IMG/VR virus record: IMGVR_UViG_3300018080_000628
Coordinates: 1-22,411 of that record
Direction: 5' to 3' (one strand)
From: a virus
DNA length: 22,411 nt
Shown here: positions 21,920 to 22,411 of the stretch, piece by piece
Layout: every line of letters starts with the position of its first letter
Numbering within the stretch: the stretch's first letter is position 1
Translations under genes and position numbers: made by a program
The notes under the pieces: generated by a model
What the model saw: the letters and a program-made list of their open reading frames with translations, nothing else
What the model was told of the DNA's origin: nothing
The model's database searches: none

Positions 21920-22411
21920 GATGTGTATCTCCGATATTCATAGAGTGCAATACAGAGGGCCTCTTTCTCATCGAGGCTGATCCCCTCAGGATCGAGACCG
22001 TGTCGCCTGAGACAGCTGTCGATCGCTGGGGTCAAATGATCCGGGACGTTTGGGCCGACAGGCTTTCTGGCGGCTCCCCGGCCTTTATAACGCTGGCCGC
22101 CCTTTGACCATTTTTTCATGTATACCCAGTCCCCGCCCTTAGTCTTTCGATTGATCGGGATCGAGGGCGGCTCTCCCAGCATCTCTCGCCGCCATACATC
22201 GACCGGGACGGGCTTACAGGGTATCTCTTTTACAGCCAGAGCCTCGATCGCCCCGCCATAACTCCCGGCCATGGTCAGGAAAGCCCCGGCTGACATTCTC
22301 CCTCGACTGGCTGGGGGAGTCTCGATCCCTGACGAGTGTATCCGACCGCCCATGTCATTGTAACTGACTCCGATCATCTGGCCGACCATCTGGCTGTGTA
22401 ATCCGGGAGCC
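21916..22411 (-). CDS. RuvC-like Holliday junction resolvase (5' end cut by window)
   Basis: The frame is open to the window edge (APGLHSQMVGQ before the first ATG), so the N-terminus with the first catalytic residues is missing. The visible 164 residues fit phage RuvC-like enzymes: a segment ending SAGAFLTMAGSYGGAIEALAV, the PVDVWRREMLG phrase, and a C-terminal helix DEKEALCIALYEYRR that carries the last acidic residues. Residues 115-145 form a basic, Gly/Lys-rich insertion (KGGDWVYMKKWSKGGQRYKG). It would resolve branched DNA before packaging. Assignment is moderately sure because the N-terminal part is unseen. Confidence 0.7.
   Translation of the reverse strand, partial: APGLHSQMVGQMIGVSYNDMGGRIHSSGIETPPASRGRMSAGAFLTMAGSYGGAIEALAVKEIPCKPVPVDVWRREMLGEPPSIPINRKTKGGDWVYMKKWSKGGQRYKGRGAARKPVGPNVPDHLTPAIDSCLRRHGLDPEGISLDEKEALCIALYEYRRYTS

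Noticed and set aside
1-22411. tRNA genes, CRISPR arrays, insertion sequences
   Set aside because: No cloverleaf with a T-arm, no spaced direct repeats and no transposase were found on either strand.

Overview
This window is part of the genome of a tailed double-stranded DNA bacteriophage (Caudoviricetes) or prophage, with a siphovirus-type virion. The evidence is an almost complete head-and-tail module: small and large terminase, HK97-type portal, MuF/SPP1 gp7-like protein, HK97-family prohead protease, HK97-fold capsid, gp6-like connector, gp10-like and tail-terminator-like proteins, tail tube, G/GT tail chaperone pair and tape measure. I see no sheath gene next to the tube gene, so a long non-contractile tail is most likely. 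GC is in the mid-50s percent by eye. The host is bacterial (Shine-Dalgarno sites, sigma70-like promoters, peptidoglycan amidase, lipoprotein), but I cannot name it. No integrase, repressor, tRNA, CRISPR array or insertion sequence is visible.

Layout: every gene but one is on the minus strand, so the reading order is from high to low coordinates. 22411-20114: a RuvC-like resolvase cut by the window edge, a small unknown gene, a DUF2190 protein, an amidase endolysin and a one-span membrane protein. 20103-17577: a good promoter drives HNH endonuclease, a Gp37/Gp68 (DUF5131) protein, a small unknown gene and an ASCH protein fused to a Lys-rich tail, ending at a strong terminator. 17536-15567: a second promoter, overlapped by a palindromic operator candidate, drives a zinc-ribbon protein, two unknown genes and a DUF1937 protein. 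15562-15166: a small acidic-tailed gene with its own promoter, flanked by matching hairpins. 14433-15146: the only plus-strand unit, a lipoprotein gene with promoter, palindrome, strong ribosome site and terminator of its own (a typical moron). 14340-1: the packaging, head and tail operon, interrupted at 7414-7457 by a strong terminator between the head and connector/tail genes. The last gene runs off the left edge.

Most late genes are packed with ATGA or TGATG start/stop overlaps, implying translational coupling. The tail chaperone carries a textbook -1 slippery heptamer (AAATTTT) joining it to a Cys-containing extension.

The most unusual property is compositional. On a read of the whole window I found no GCGC and no CGCG tetranucleotide, although about 130 of each would be expected by chance. 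GATC is several-fold over-represented. This suggests strong restriction or methylation pressure.
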